Below, one piece after another: positions 21,861 through 32,909 of a stretch of DNA of 64,000 nucleotides. Origin of the DNA: Aplidium turbinatum (taxonomy: Eukaryota > Chordata > Ascidiacea > Aplousobranchia > Polyclinidae); NCBI GenBank assembly GCA_918807975.1, contig OU964919.1, positions 29,891,824-29,955,823 of the forward strand, in the 5' to 3' direction. Below the pieces are notes generated by a model, which saw only the letters and a list, made by a program, of their open reading frames with translations, ran no database searches and had not been told where the DNA came from. A program made the translations under genes and the position numbers. Each line of letters starts with the position of its first letter. The first letter of the stretch is position 1.

Positions 21861-23691
21861 GAACTGGCATGTGTAATTATGCGGAATGATTGTTAAAGAG
21901 ATATTCGTATGATTATTTTCTGTTAGATGGTGAAACACACTAAAAAATTTTAATTTTTGATGTAAAAAGCGTTTTTTTTCGTACTTTCAGATGATATCGC
22001 CACAGCAATGCAGTGAATCGCAAAACTGAGTTAATTTTTAGAATCTATGCCCCAAACAACCTATTAGACATATTACATGACCCATATGATCAAATCTTCA
22101 TCTGATTGATGGAAAATACGGTATCAATTTTTCAGCGGCCATTCTAAAAATGGCCGCTGAACCAACCTAAAATGACGTCATAGACAAAAGAACTCATCGG
22201 ATTCTTATTCAGAGAGAAAAATGGCCATAAAAAAATTGGGTCCTGGAAATACTATTGTCAAAATGCCTTTATTTGCCCACCCCTAGTACTGCACGTACAA
22301 TTGTTGCTTTGAGTTGTTTAAAGGTCAGCTGTAGAGCTGCTTTTTACACGTGATAGTTTTTCAAGCGAGAAAAAAGTTAATTCAGTTAAAGTCCCTGCTG
22401 AGAACGACAGGGTTCGATCTTAGCGCTGGTCCTCTGGCCAATGTCTAGTGCGAGTTCCCCGCGGACCAGTACGAATCGTTTCGCACTGGTCCGACTGTCC
22501 AGTGCGAAAATATCATTGTATTATGACTGTCGTTTGATCGTTTAGAGTGCGTGGTTCTCGTTTGCGCTTCTATTCAAACAAGAAAACACGTGATCCGTGC
22601 GTGTTAAACCGTAAGAAAAAGGCAGCAACATCACGTGTTAAATCATAAAAAAAAGCAATCGCAACATCACGTGACGATGTTAAATCGAAAGAAAAAGGGG
22701 AATCGCAACAACGCGTGAGCTCTGGTAGCCTAGTACAGTACTCTTAAGAGATCTGATGCATAAAAATGTTAAGATTGTGCTAGAGTTTAGAGAGCATGTA
22801 AAGGCATCAAATTAACTTAATAAATAGATTAAATTAATAATGATTGTTGACTGTTATTATTGAATTAGGTACTATTGAATAAGAATACCGTACTTAAAGA
22901 GATACTAAAGGAAAAACCTGACTTGGCGATTTTCCACGTTCTTTGTGTTTAACTTGCTACCATAAAACGATTGTCAATAAAATTTTGCCCCATTGCGGTC
23001 TGACCACCATTGCGCGGAATGCGCGCGTGCTTTTGTCAGAGCTTTCAAAACCAGAATGGGCCTGAGCAGCGAAGCGTGCGACTGTACAGTCTATGTAACA
23101 AAAGACGAGCAATCAGCTGATCACGCAACAGTTGTTACTGCCGGCGATTTAACTGTAGGCTATGTATGTATGTTAGGGTGCACCATTTGCCCCAACTTTT
23201 TACAAGAAAGCCTAACTTTTTTTTACTTGTGAGGTTAGCTTAGAAAATAACTATTCCAAAATTTTGAGTTGATCGGACAAGGTTTGACCCCCCCAGCCGG
23301 CCATCATTTAAGGCCACTTACAACACTTTTTGGCAATTTTTACCACTAGAGGGCGATGTGTAAAATACACAACTAACAATTCAGTTTCAACAGATGCCTC
23401 TCTTCTTACTACTGTAAATCATTTAAAAAAAAGTTGGTCAAAATTGGATGAGAGGATGCAGAAATATAGGCAACTTTATACATTCTTATGCTTAAGAGCA
23501 CCTCTAGTGGTGATAATACATTATCAGATATCTTGCTTCTTTCTTATCCAAATCAAATGAAACTGGTGTCTAACCCCCCATTTTCGAGGGTGGAGAATTC
23601 ATTTTTGATGCTTATTTTACAAATTGGTCACTATAGGGCACTATATCCTCATATCCTCCATCACCTTCAGATCTTGGTGGAATCTTTCTCC

Positions 23692-24743
23692 TTACTCATC
23701 GCTGACCACACCAATGTTTTCCGGGAAATTAGCAAGATGGCAATGCAAAAAATGCATCTTGATGCTCATGTTGCAGCTGAGGTCTTTGTAGCTTTCCAAT
23801 AGCCTCTGAACAATTTCAATATAATTCTCTGCCCGTGTACTCCCAAGAAATCCCTTGACAAGGTTTTTAAATGATAACCATGCATTTTCTTTCAATTCTG
23901 ACATTGAACCACAGAATCGTTCATCTTTGATGAGTTGCCGAATTTTTGGACCATCAAATACGCCAGCCTTAATTTTTTGTATTGACAGGCCAGGAAAAGC
24001 CAAAATGAGGTGATTGAAACAGTTGCTTTCAGTTGACAATGCTTTAACAAATTGCTTCATTAGGCCGAGCTTTATATACAGAGGTGGGAAAATAATTTTC
24101 TCTTTGTCAACAAGAGGCTCATGTAGAATATTGGGATCACCAGGTTTAAGGTCAGATCTCGGAGGCCAATTCCTCTCCATCCAGTGCTGATCTGGGCTCT
24201 GCTGTTCCACATACACAAATAGAGGGGGTACTTTGTGTATCTGTGTTGCTGACCAAGAAGAAAACATACAATCTTAAAGTCAACACATATGATCCAATTG
24301 TGCTTGTGATATTGCAACGATTCCATAACTCTTTTTATGTTTCCGTATTCTTCACGAAGACTAAGTGAATGTGCAATTGGTACTACACCGTATAAATTGA
24401 CATTATGGAGAAGGTTGTACTAAGCTCCTCTTTGAGCTGTCAATGAACATTCGCCATTCAGTTAAGTTGTAGATCGGAATTCCCAACTCCTCTAGTAAAC
24501 CTTTTACATTATGGCAATACACAAAGCCACAAATACACAATGCAACTGTCACTTTGAAAGTACGGTAAAAACACACTTTCTCTCGATCGAAAGTACGATA
24601 TGGTACCTTCGCTCCTTTTCCAAGTAAGTTTTTCTCATTTAGTCTGGATGCTAAGTTCCGAAGCTTTTTTCTTAGTCTCAAATCATTCAACTCATGCTGA
24701 TGGAATACTCCAAGTTCTGAATCATCTTCAATTTCAAAATCTT
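23692..24743 (-). pseudogene. Transposon-associated gene of the 23.2-31.8 kb element, main part
   Basis: Reading down from 24743: EIEDDSELGVFHQHELNDLR, LASRLNEKNLLGKGAK, ...EELGIPIYNLTEWRMFIDSS, then in other frames HKHNWIICVDFKIVCFLLGQ, YTKYPLYLCMWNSRAQ, and PPLYIKLGLMKQFVKALSTE, FPGLSIQKIKAGVFDGPKI, MSIKMHFLHCHLANFPENIG, VSDE. I recall this chain from a large uncharacterised multi-copy protein family in arthropods and other animals (EWRLFIDSSKRSL...PPLHIKLGLMKQFVKAL...). Conserved Asp/His residues suggest a DDE- or RNase-H-like fold, but that is inference. Several frameshifts. Confidence 0.65.
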
Positions 24744-25045
24744 TGTTATAGTCGTCATCTACGTTGAATATATGTAACTCGTGACCAGCGTCACTACATA
24801 ATCACCGTTCAGCGTTTTCTGGTACAGACGTTGGAATTGATTACCACCGCACTGCGCGTGTAATCAATTGAGCGTTCTGTACCACGTTCCTTAGTTGATT
24901 GTTTTGCGTTTCTTTCTTACTATATATTGCGTTGATTTTATGCACTGAATCAGTAAGTAACAAGAGGTAAATGGTTTTCTCACTTGGTTGGCTATCGCTA
25001 CAATTATTATTGTTTATTTTATATTAAACGTCTGGAAATACAACA
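24744..25045 (+). repeat. 5' LTR of gypsy copy 1
   Basis: TGTTATAGTCG...GGAAATACAACA; contains a TATATA-like stretch near 24920 and an A/T-rich 3' part. Identical by eye to 29367-29668. Confidence 0.93.
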
Positions 25046-28000
25046 GACATTTAACTGGCGTCGTCGGCAGGATCTTTACAGAATTTCTACAGGATTTTAG
25101 AAACATGGAGAAACTGATCGAAGTCCTGCAACAACAAATTGCCAACCAAGAACGCCAGACGAAGGAGCAAATTGCCAGACAAGAAGAACGTCACCGAGAA
25201 CAAGAACAACGTCACCAAGAACAAGAACAACGTCACCAAGATCAGACGAAACTACTCATGGAGCAACTACGAGAAATGCGAGCCCAAACTTCAAGACCAC
25301 AACCAACAACAATACAACAGCAGGTATCTTTACCTAAGTTCGTAACGTTCGATGCCACCACTGAACTGTGGGCAGACTATTGGAAGAGGTTTAACACCTT
25401 TGTAGCAGCACATTCAGTCGCACAAGACAAAATGCCGCAGGTTTTTCTCACCAATCAATCACCTACAATCTACAAAATGTTAACAAATTTGGCTGCGCAG
25501 GAAACAAACCCAAAAGAAGTCAACGATCTCACCATGACGGAAATTACAAATTACATGGCTCAACAATTCGACCCAAAACGCTTCATCGTGAGGGAGCGAT
25601 TCCGTTTCTGGAGCGAGATGAAGCGCAAGCCCGGTGAAACAGCTCAAGAACTAGCCATCCGCATACGCCAGGCAGCTGCCACCTGTGACTTCTCGTCCAT
25701 TTCAAATCCATTGGACGAAGCTTTACGTACTCGTTTTATTTGTTCAATAGGTAACGAGGCGGTGCTTAAGGCGTTATTCAAAATCAGAGCTGATGAACTT
25801 ACTTTCAAACGTGCGGTGGAGGTTGCATCAGAAACCGAAGAGGCAGCCAAGGTGGCCAAAGAAACTGTTTACGGCACTCCACCAGTACCAGTTGCGAAAG
25901 TAAGGACCATCAGTAAACCTCCAAAAACTAGGCAACTTACAGGTACTTTCTTTTCTTCTAAAAATAAAGAATGCTATCGCTGTGGTAATTCCAACCACAA
26001 CGCCAATGACTGTAGGTTTAAGAAAGCCACTTGCCATTTCTGCAATATTACGGGACACTTACAGAGTGTTTGTCGAAAGAAAGCTAGACAGTTCAAACCT
26101 TCTAAGGTAAATTGTATCGAGGAGATTAACATGCTTTCTAGTTCTTGCAGAAAACCTCGAAATTCAAAGTTGGAAGTACCGATCTCCATTAATTCGGTAA
26201 CCACACACTTAGAACTGGACACTGCTACAAATGGAAATTTCCTTTCCAACGACGTCTGGACTCGGGTAGGCGCACCTCAATTGCAAGCACCAGTGTCGCA
26301 GTTCCAGTCTGCTACCAAGCATCTAGTACCAATCACGGGTTCTTTCACGGCCCAGGTAACTTGTCCTTCCACGGGAAGGTCAGATAATATTCCTTTTGTA
26401 GTCACGACAGTCAAAGGACTGAACTTGCTAGGTCGTGATGCAATTTCGTCTTTAGGAATTTCTATCGATAAATTCCTTCTGTCTAACTATTCTACTTTAC
26501 AGAGTATCCAGTCATACGACAAGCCTGATAAGAGTCTGGAGAAAGCATGCTCCCTCTTATGTGACGAGTTCAAAGATGTTTTTAAGCCTGAACTCGGGTG
26601 CTTACGAGATTATGAACTAGACATAGATTTTAAGTCTGATGCTAAACCTGTTTTTCTCAAACCTAGGCCTGTACCTTTCGCGCTAAAGGAGGACTTAGCA
26701 CAAGCCTATGATTCGGGCATTGCACGTGGTGTATGGACACCAGTTCAATTTTGCGATTGGGGCACACCGGTTGTTCCAGTCCGTAAGCCTTCAAACTCTT
26801 CAGGAGCGAAGGCCAAGTTACGCATTTGTGGCGATTATTCAGTCACGGTGAACCCTTCCCTGGAGACCCATCGTCACCCGTTACCCTTACCAGAAGACTT
26901 AATGCAAAAGTTGGGTGGTGGGTACGGTTTCAGCAAGATAGACTTGGCTAATGCCTACAATCAGATTCGACTTGGTCCTGACAGTCGAAAACGACTCGCA
27001 TTAAGCACTCACCGTGGCGTACTTTTACAAAATGTTTTACCTTTTGGCATATCTTCTGCTCCAGGTTATTTTCAGAAGATCATGGACGACATTACAGCCG
27101 ACCTTCCAGGGGTTGCAGTCTACCTAGACGACATTCTTGTCAGTGGCACTACTGCTGAGGAGCATCTCCAGAATCTTAGACGGCTCCTCGATCGACTTCA
27201 CTCAAAAGGCCTGAGGTGTAGGAAAGACAAGTGTAAGTTTGCACAACCTCAGGTAGAGTATCTCGGACACATTTTGTCCAGGCAGGGCATCTCCAAAGGT
27301 CCCAAGGTAAACGCCGTACTGGAGATGTCTGCCCCCACTGACGTATCTTCTCTTCGTTCGTTTTTAGGTTCCTTACAATTTTATTCGAAGTTTCTACCGT
27401 TGAACGCTTCTACTGTAGCAGAACCACTATACCATCTCACGAAAAAGGACATTCCTTGGAGATGGGGAAAACAAGAGGAAAACTCTTTTGCTCAGCTGAA
27501 GCATCATCTATCTACTGATGAGGTTCTTACACATTTCAATGCGTCACTTCCGGTAGGTATCGCATGTGATGCTTCTAATGTGGGCATCGGTGCTACTTTG
27601 TTTCACCGTTACCCAGATGGCACAGAACGGCCTATAGCAAACGTTTCAAAAGTATTAACAGCCTCTCAGAGAAACTATAGTCAAATTCAGAAAGAGGCTT
27701 TGTCGATAATTTTTGCGCTAAAGAAATTCTATCAATATCTTTTTGGTAGATCATTCATTTTGGTCACAGATCATAAACCATTGCTTAGTCTTTTTGGCCC
27801 GACCAAATCGACACCTTCTTTGGCAGCAAATCGTTTGGCTCGTTGGGCACTCTTTTTGTCGCAATTTACATACACTATTGAGTACAGGAAGACGAAGGAT
27901 CATCAAAACGCTGATGCTTTGAGTCGCTTACCAGCAGGAGGGGATAAAGTCTTCGATGAAGAGGAAAGTGCGGATGACATTGATATCGTCTGCGCTATCG

Positions 28001-29366
28001 ATGCTTTGGATTTACAGGTCCAGACCCCAAATGCTGCCTCACTGCGTAAAGAATCTTCTAAAGATCCTACCATTTCCACGGTAATGCGTTTCATTCATGA
28101 AGGATGGCCGGCCAAGTCTTCTCCACAAGACCCGGTCGAACCGTTTCGTAAGTACGCAGACTCTCTTTCTACTTGTTACGGATGTCTACTTTACGGTTCC
28201 AGAGTGGTCATCCCGTCCAAACTTCGTCCTTCCGTCCTTCAATTGCTTCATGAAGGACATTTCGGCATTGAGAGAATGAAGCAGTTGGCAAGGACGTCCG
28301 TCTACTGGCCAAACATCGATCGAGACATCGCGGAACTTTGTCACAAGTGCAGTACCTGTGGCGAATATCAACCGCAATCTAAAACCCAGGTCCAATCATG
28401 GACGGTTCCAGAAGCACCGTGGAGTCGCTTGCACATAGATCATGCGGTAGAATTCATGGGTTACCATTGGTTACTCAGCACTGATGCTTTTTCTAAATAC
28501 CCATGTATTCATGCTACTACTTCTTTATCTTCAACAGCTACTATCAACCTGCTAGAAGAAGATTTTGCTCATTTCGGCTATCCCCATACTATAGTTACCG
28601 ATAATGCTACTACTTTTAAATCCACAGAATTCCAAACTTTCTGTAAGGAGAGGGGTATGGTGCACATCACGGGTGCCCCTTACCATCCGGAAACCAATGG
28701 AGCGGCGGAGCGCCTCATACGTACGTTCAAGCAAGCACTTCGCAAATCTTCCCTGCCCCCGAAACAAGCAGTCTTGGAATTCCTACAGCAGTATCGACGC
28801 ACGCCCACTCCGAGTGGCTACTCTCCAAGCCAATTACTTAACAATCGTCAGATTCGAACCAAGATCGACACGCTTCTCCCCACACCGTCTCAAGTGGTAC
28901 CCCGAAAAAACCCTCACAACACGGACGCCTCTGAAGTTACAAAACGACATTTCAAACCGGGAGATCCCTGTTACGCGCTATCATTCACTCCACGACGGAG
29001 CCAGGATCCTCGTTGGGTTCCAGCCGAGGTGATCAAGCGACAGGGTAGCCGAATCTTCCTGGTACGTCTGCTGCCACATGGTCCGACGTGGAGGCGCCAT
29101 ATGGACCAACTGCAACCTCGCTATGCATCATCGGAGGACCAGGAGCCGGGAGATACTCCTGCACCAACAATCGACTCTTCCGCTGTCTCCACCTCAGCCC
29201 GAACGAATTCGGACGACACACCGACTGTACCGGAATTCGGGCCACACAACCCACGAAGGTCGAGCCGTCGCCGCAGACCTCCGGCTCGTTTCGGACTTTG
29301 AGTTTTATTGTTAATTCGGTGTCTTGTTCATTTTTTTATGTTTGTGTATAAAAATTATCGGGGAGG

Positions 29367-29668
29367 TGTTATAGTCGTCATCTACGTTGAATATATGTAA
29401 CTCGTGACCAGCGTCACTACATAATCACCGTTCAGCGTTTTCTGGTACAGACGTTGGAATTGATTACCACCGCACTGCGCGTGTAATCAATTGAGCGTTC
29501 TGTACCACGTTCCTTAGTTGATTGTTTTGCGTTTCTTTCTTACTATATATTGCGTTGATTTTATGCACTGAATCAGTAAGTAACAAGAGGTAAATGGTTT
29601 TCTCACTTGGTTGGCTATCGCTACAATTATTATTGTTTATTTTATATTAAACGTCTGGAAATACAACA
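29367..29668 (+). repeat. 3' LTR of gypsy copy 1
   Basis: Preceded by the purine-rich tract ATCGGGGAGG; ends CAACA followed by the ATCTT duplication. Confidence 0.93.
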
Positions 29669-29673
29669 ATCTT

Positions 29674-29880
29674 CATCATTAGGCCTGCCATCAATAAGAC
29701 ATATTCATCATGATCCAAATCTTCGAGCGTAGGTGTTTCGAATACCAATTTGTCACGTGTTCCCTTGGTCCACATCCGCAAACTCTCGATACACTGCTTA
29801 CATACCTTGTGGGGTGCTCAAGACTTATCTTTATCACCAAGTTTTATTTTAAAATATGCAAAGTAGGCTTATTTGACAGA
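29674..29880 (-). pseudogene. N-terminal part of the interrupted transposon gene
   Basis: Minus strand from about 29880: AYFAYFKIKLGDKDKS, a stop where relatives have Trp, APHKVCKQCIESLRMWTKGT, RDKLVFETPTLEDLDHDEYV, LLMAGLMMK, reaching the gypsy insertion site. The frame continues across the ATCTT site into 24743 with EIEDDSELG. CxxC in KVCKQC and the GDKDKSWAPH-type motif match the N-terminus of the same protein family. Confidence 0.6.
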
Positions 29881-30489
29881 TGCACTGACGTCTTTTCTTT
29901 GGCTAGGAAAGTAAAACTGCCGCAAATATATATAGCAAAAGGAAACCAGGTTATTTAGACACTGACGACGAGAAACAGCAGACGCAGTAGCAGACATGAT
30001 AGTATTCTAACAAACAAACGGCCTACATACATGGTTGAAAGTGGAAAGCAACTAACTTTAATTTTACCATTCTAATCTAGTTTCGTTGGATGATTGCATC
30101 CTCCAACCAAAAATGTGGGAAAAAGCATCGACCTAAATCGATGCCTATGCCTTTGTTGCTTAATAATTGAGTTGACCCTTCTTGTATATAACTTACTATA
30201 TGTTTTGCTTGTGCATTCCTAATTACGTATAGAAAAGCTATATGGCTAAAGTGGTGAAAAGTTACATACTTTGGATGTATGCTGTAGAGCAAACACTTGG
30301 CGTGATAGAAAAAAACTGGCCACAATTTTGAAATCAGCACACCGGAATTAGCCTAAATCAAGTGTGAAATCAAAGTCAACAAAAATTAGTTTCAAAGTTG
30401 TTCCCCAGTGTAATTTGCCTCAATTGAAGTGACAATGATATAGGCAAATTCTTTTGTATATTCATTATTTGCTAGTTTATTGCAATAAC

Positions 30490-31222
30490 CAGGGGTTCTT
30501 AAACTTTTTTTAACGCGGACCCCTTTGCCTTAAAACAAAATTGGTTTGCGTGGACCCCCTTTATGGCCTAGTCCGAGAAACTTTTTAGATCAGCATGAAT
30601 TGGACATAACCCAATAAAATTGAAATGAATTGGTAACAAAATTTATTTCTATTTGAATTAGGACCTTCTGATGATCCTTCTTTTAGGGTGAAGAGAGAAG
30701 TAACTATCTTTGATTTGAGGTAACAAAATTTATGTTTCATTAAATTTAAGAAATAGCGAATGCAGATTGTTTTTCAATATCTTTGATTTAATTTCTTTAA
30801 TTTGAAGGATGCTGCTGTTCGTCTTCAACAAAAACATGAAATTGTGCCTTCGTCTTTGATAGGGCAACACGCTTGTCATCCTTTGCATCCAATCGGTTTC
30901 GACTCTTTGTTTTGATAGTTACCAAGGATGAAAATCCAGACTCACATAAATATGTAGTTGCAAAAGGGATTATAGCAGCCATGGCTCTCTTTACCAAAAA
31001 CCTTTCACAATCTTAACCGAGCCTAGCTGATGTCTAGCTTAGCTGCAACTGATAAAATTTTGCAATGTTCAAATAGCGGTAAAAACAACAATGTGGCAAA
31101 GAAAACAAAACAACAATTCAGTTTTGAAATTATACACTAAGATTTCCATTTGCCTTCATGGACCCCCTAAAACTAGTCCGCGTACCCCTTGGGGGTACAC
31201 GGACCCCAGTTTAAGAACCCCT
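30490..31222 (-). mobile_element. hAT relic with transposase C-terminus
   Basis: Ends CAGGGGTTCTTAAAC and GTTTAAGAACCCCT; flanks GCAATAAC (30482-30489) and GCAATAAG (31223-31230) differ at one base. GCGGACCCC motifs lie inside both ends. About 730 bp long, so most of the gene has been lost. Confidence 0.85.
30797..30997 (-). pseudogene. hAT transposase C-terminal dimerisation domain
   Basis: IIPFATTYLCESGFSSLVTI then KTKSRNRLDAKDDKRVALSK is the conserved hAT C-terminal block (YLCE.GFS....IK.K.RNRL) of ZBED5/FAM200-like transposases. Only this end of a roughly 600-residue protein remains. Confidence 0.88.
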
Positions 31223-32909
31223 GCAATAAGCCATTGCTTTACTTCTCCATTAAACATCTCATTTTGTGTAAGCTAATATAAAAAACCGCAACTCTCCGTA
31301 ATAACACAATTTCATCTTTTGCATACAGTTGTGTAAAATAAAAAATATGATGTTTTTGACATTCAGTACCAAATCTGTTAAAACCAAGCATCAAAGATGA
31401 AATCTCCACCCTCGAAAATGGGGGGTTAGACACCAGTTTCATTTGATTTGGATAACAAACAAGCTAGTTATTTGATAATGTATTATCACCACTAGGGGCG
31501 CTCTTAAGCATAAAATTATATAAAATTCCCTATATTTCTGCACCCTCTCATCCTATTTTGACCAATTTTTTTTTTAATGAATGAGTAAGAAGAGAGGCAT
31601 CTGCTGAAACTAAACTGTTAGTTGATTATTATCCACAGCACGCTCTAATGGCAAAAATCATCAAAAAGTGTTGTAAGTGGCCTTAAATAATGGCTGGCTG
31701 GGGGGGTCAAACTTTATCCAAACGACACAAAATTTTGAAGTTGTCTTTTACTAAGCTAACCTCACAAGTAAAAAAAAGTTAGGATGAAATGACAAAAGTT
31801 TTAAAATTTTTGGGGCAAATGGTGCACCCTAATGTATGTACATCAAAACATCAGATTTCAACGTCAAAACATCAGACAGTTTGAATGTTCAGTTTACGCA
31901 TTTTAATGCTTAATTCGCGTTTGAAAATTTCATTTAGTATATATGCCTTCAAGGTTTATGCAAGATTGCTTAAAGAATTCGCGTTCTGTTCAATAAAGTT
32001 CTCTTTATTACAAAATTTATCAGTAAACCGGACGGACCAGTGCGATCTCGTGCGGACCAGTGCAAATGGTGAGCCACTGGTCCGGTTGGCCAGTGCGAAA
32101 AAAAGTTAAGGTCGACCCCTGGAACGACGTAGCAAAATAAAGGGAAGACATTTTGCAAGCAGCAGCACTAACTGGATTAAAAGACTGACTGGTGAAGGAA
32201 ATGGCTTAAAGTGATGTTATAAACAAACAAAAGACGCCTGGGGACCAATAAAGGGTGCTGTTACATGCGAATTGACGTTATAGGCGATGCTGTTGTAGCC
32301 GAACTACAATGTACGTAAAAGATAGGAATTCTGCCGGGACCGAACGAAATGTGACGCAATAGGCGAATTTGATGTTATAAATGAAGCCGTTATAGGCGAA
32401 TTCTACTGTACCAAAAAAAGTCTTTAAATTTGTGTATAATATTATTCCAACTTATTATAAATTGAGTTGGCACACCGACCTATTTTGCCAACAAAAACTT
32501 CCATATAGGGAACACTGCTCGTGAAACACAATAACAGTGAAACGCACACTAGTGTTTACAGGACGTTTACAAACTTAATATAAGCATTAAGCAACCCTAT
32601 GCTCGATCACATACAATTTCGAAATTTGAAAACAGACGTTTAAAGCAACCACTGGAACAGTGTGGCTGAACATCGCATTGGATTAACTTTAAACGACCCC
32701 TACCTAGAACTACAATTTGATTGGTCGGTTGGTGGAATCGCATGCAAAGCGAAAATATGCTTCCCGGAAAGTATTTTTTGCCTTCATGCTGTTTAACTCC
32801 TCATAAAAAGTATTTTTGGTTATACTTGTGCGCTGATACCTTCCACGGGCCGCACATAATCAGCGTGGCGGACCGCATGCGGCACGCCAGTTGGTGACCC
32901 CTGACCCTG

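Larger units (their letters stand above)
13191..22283. mobile_element. 9.1-kb TIR transposon (GGGGTGGGCAAAT ends) hosting three others
   Basis: Left GGGGTGGGCAAAT at 13191 and right ATTTGCCCACCCC ending 22283 sit between TA dinucleotides. The inverted similarity continues about 150 bp (CAGGACCCA, TATGACGTCAT, AGGTTGGTTCAG.GGCCATTTT on both sides). It carries its own broken gene (14566-15364, 18893-19430, 21733-21860) interrupted by a PIN/CXC element and a piggyBac, and has a ribozyme retroelement in its left non-coding part. TA flanks suggest a Tc1/mariner-like TSD but the gene is not a mariner transposase; superfamily unassigned. Confidence 0.75.
24739..29673 (+). mobile_element. Ty3/gypsy LTR retrotransposon, looks whole and young (with TSD)
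   Basis: 5-bp duplication ATCTT (24739-24743 and 29669-29673). Two 302-bp LTRs (24744-25045, 29367-29668), TG...CA, appear identical by eye, so insertion is recent. A single long open frame (likely start ATG 25105, end 29301) carries a coiled gag region, two zinc knuckles near 25974-26080, protease region, reverse transcriptase with YLDD (about 26740-27270), RNase H, and HHCC integrase with core (about 28230-28800). A purine tract precedes the right LTR. It sits antisense to the transposon gene it interrupts. No breaks are obvious. Confidence 0.93.
23174..31831. mobile_element. TIR transposon, 8-bp TSD ATGTATGT, with minus-strand gene
   Basis: Ends TAGGGTGCACCATTTGCCCC and reverse complement, with ATGTATGT at 23166-23173 and 31832-31839. 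Inverted similarity extends about 460 bp (to about 23630 and 31380), including CTTAAGTGGCC- and TTTCGAGGGTGG-type blocks. It contains a broken minus-strand gene split by a gypsy element, and a hAT insertion. The 8-bp TSD suggests a hAT-like or P-like cut, but the protein is not a standard hAT transposase. Confidence 0.85.
22408..32121. mobile_element. hAT element (CAGGGKTCGAYCTT ends) split by nested insertions
   Basis: Left end CAGGGTTCGATCTTAGCG at 22408; right end AAGGTCGACCCCTG ends at 32121. Multiple CGGACCAGTGCG-like motifs lie beside both ends in opposite orientation. GAACGA is present next to each end (GAGAACGA left, GAACGACG right), so the 8-bp TSD is imperfect. Own sequence is about 1 kb with no transposase seen. 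Confidence 0.65.
12007..32408. mobile_element. pogo/Tigger-type element split by nested insertions
   Basis: The 23-bp perfect TIR begins CAGTAGAATTCGCCTATAAC at 12007 and its reverse complement ends at 32408, with TA on both sides (12005-12006, 32409-32410), the Tc1/mariner TSD. The CAGTAGAA..CCTATAACG start is characteristic of pogo/Tigger. Sub-terminal GACGTTATAG motifs occur on both sides. The remaining own sequence (12007-12409, 22286-22400, 32122-32408) has no readable transposase. A segment of about 60 bp is tandemly duplicated in it (12338-12398 and 22329-22389). Confidence 0.8.
11837..32517. mobile_element. hAT MITE (CAGTGTTCCCT ends) split by nested elements
   Basis: Left end CAGTGTTCCCTCTAAAA at 11837; right end reads AGGGAACACTG ending 32517. 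Flanks CTCATGAG (11829-11836) and CTCGTGAA (32518-32525) match at 6 of 8. Only about 280 bp belong to this element; the rest is the pogo-type element and its cargo. CAGTGTTCCCTCTA is a familiar hAT MITE end in animals. Confidence 0.7.
4597..32909. mobile_element. Outermost hAT element of the nest (ends only)
   Basis: The left end CAGGGGTCACCAACC at 4597 has its partner GGTTGGTGACCCCTG-like end near 32890-32903, followed by a short CCCTG repeat. Flanks ATCTAGGC (4589-4596) and ATCCAGGC (32910-32917) agree at 7 of 8 positions. GCGGGCCAC / GTGGCGGACCGC sub-terminal sequence also matches. Its own interior is only about 1 kb (4597-4729, 8918-9265, 11777-11836, 32518-32909); the other 27 kb is later insertions. 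It is the oldest layer, so the TSD has diverged. Confidence 0.65.
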
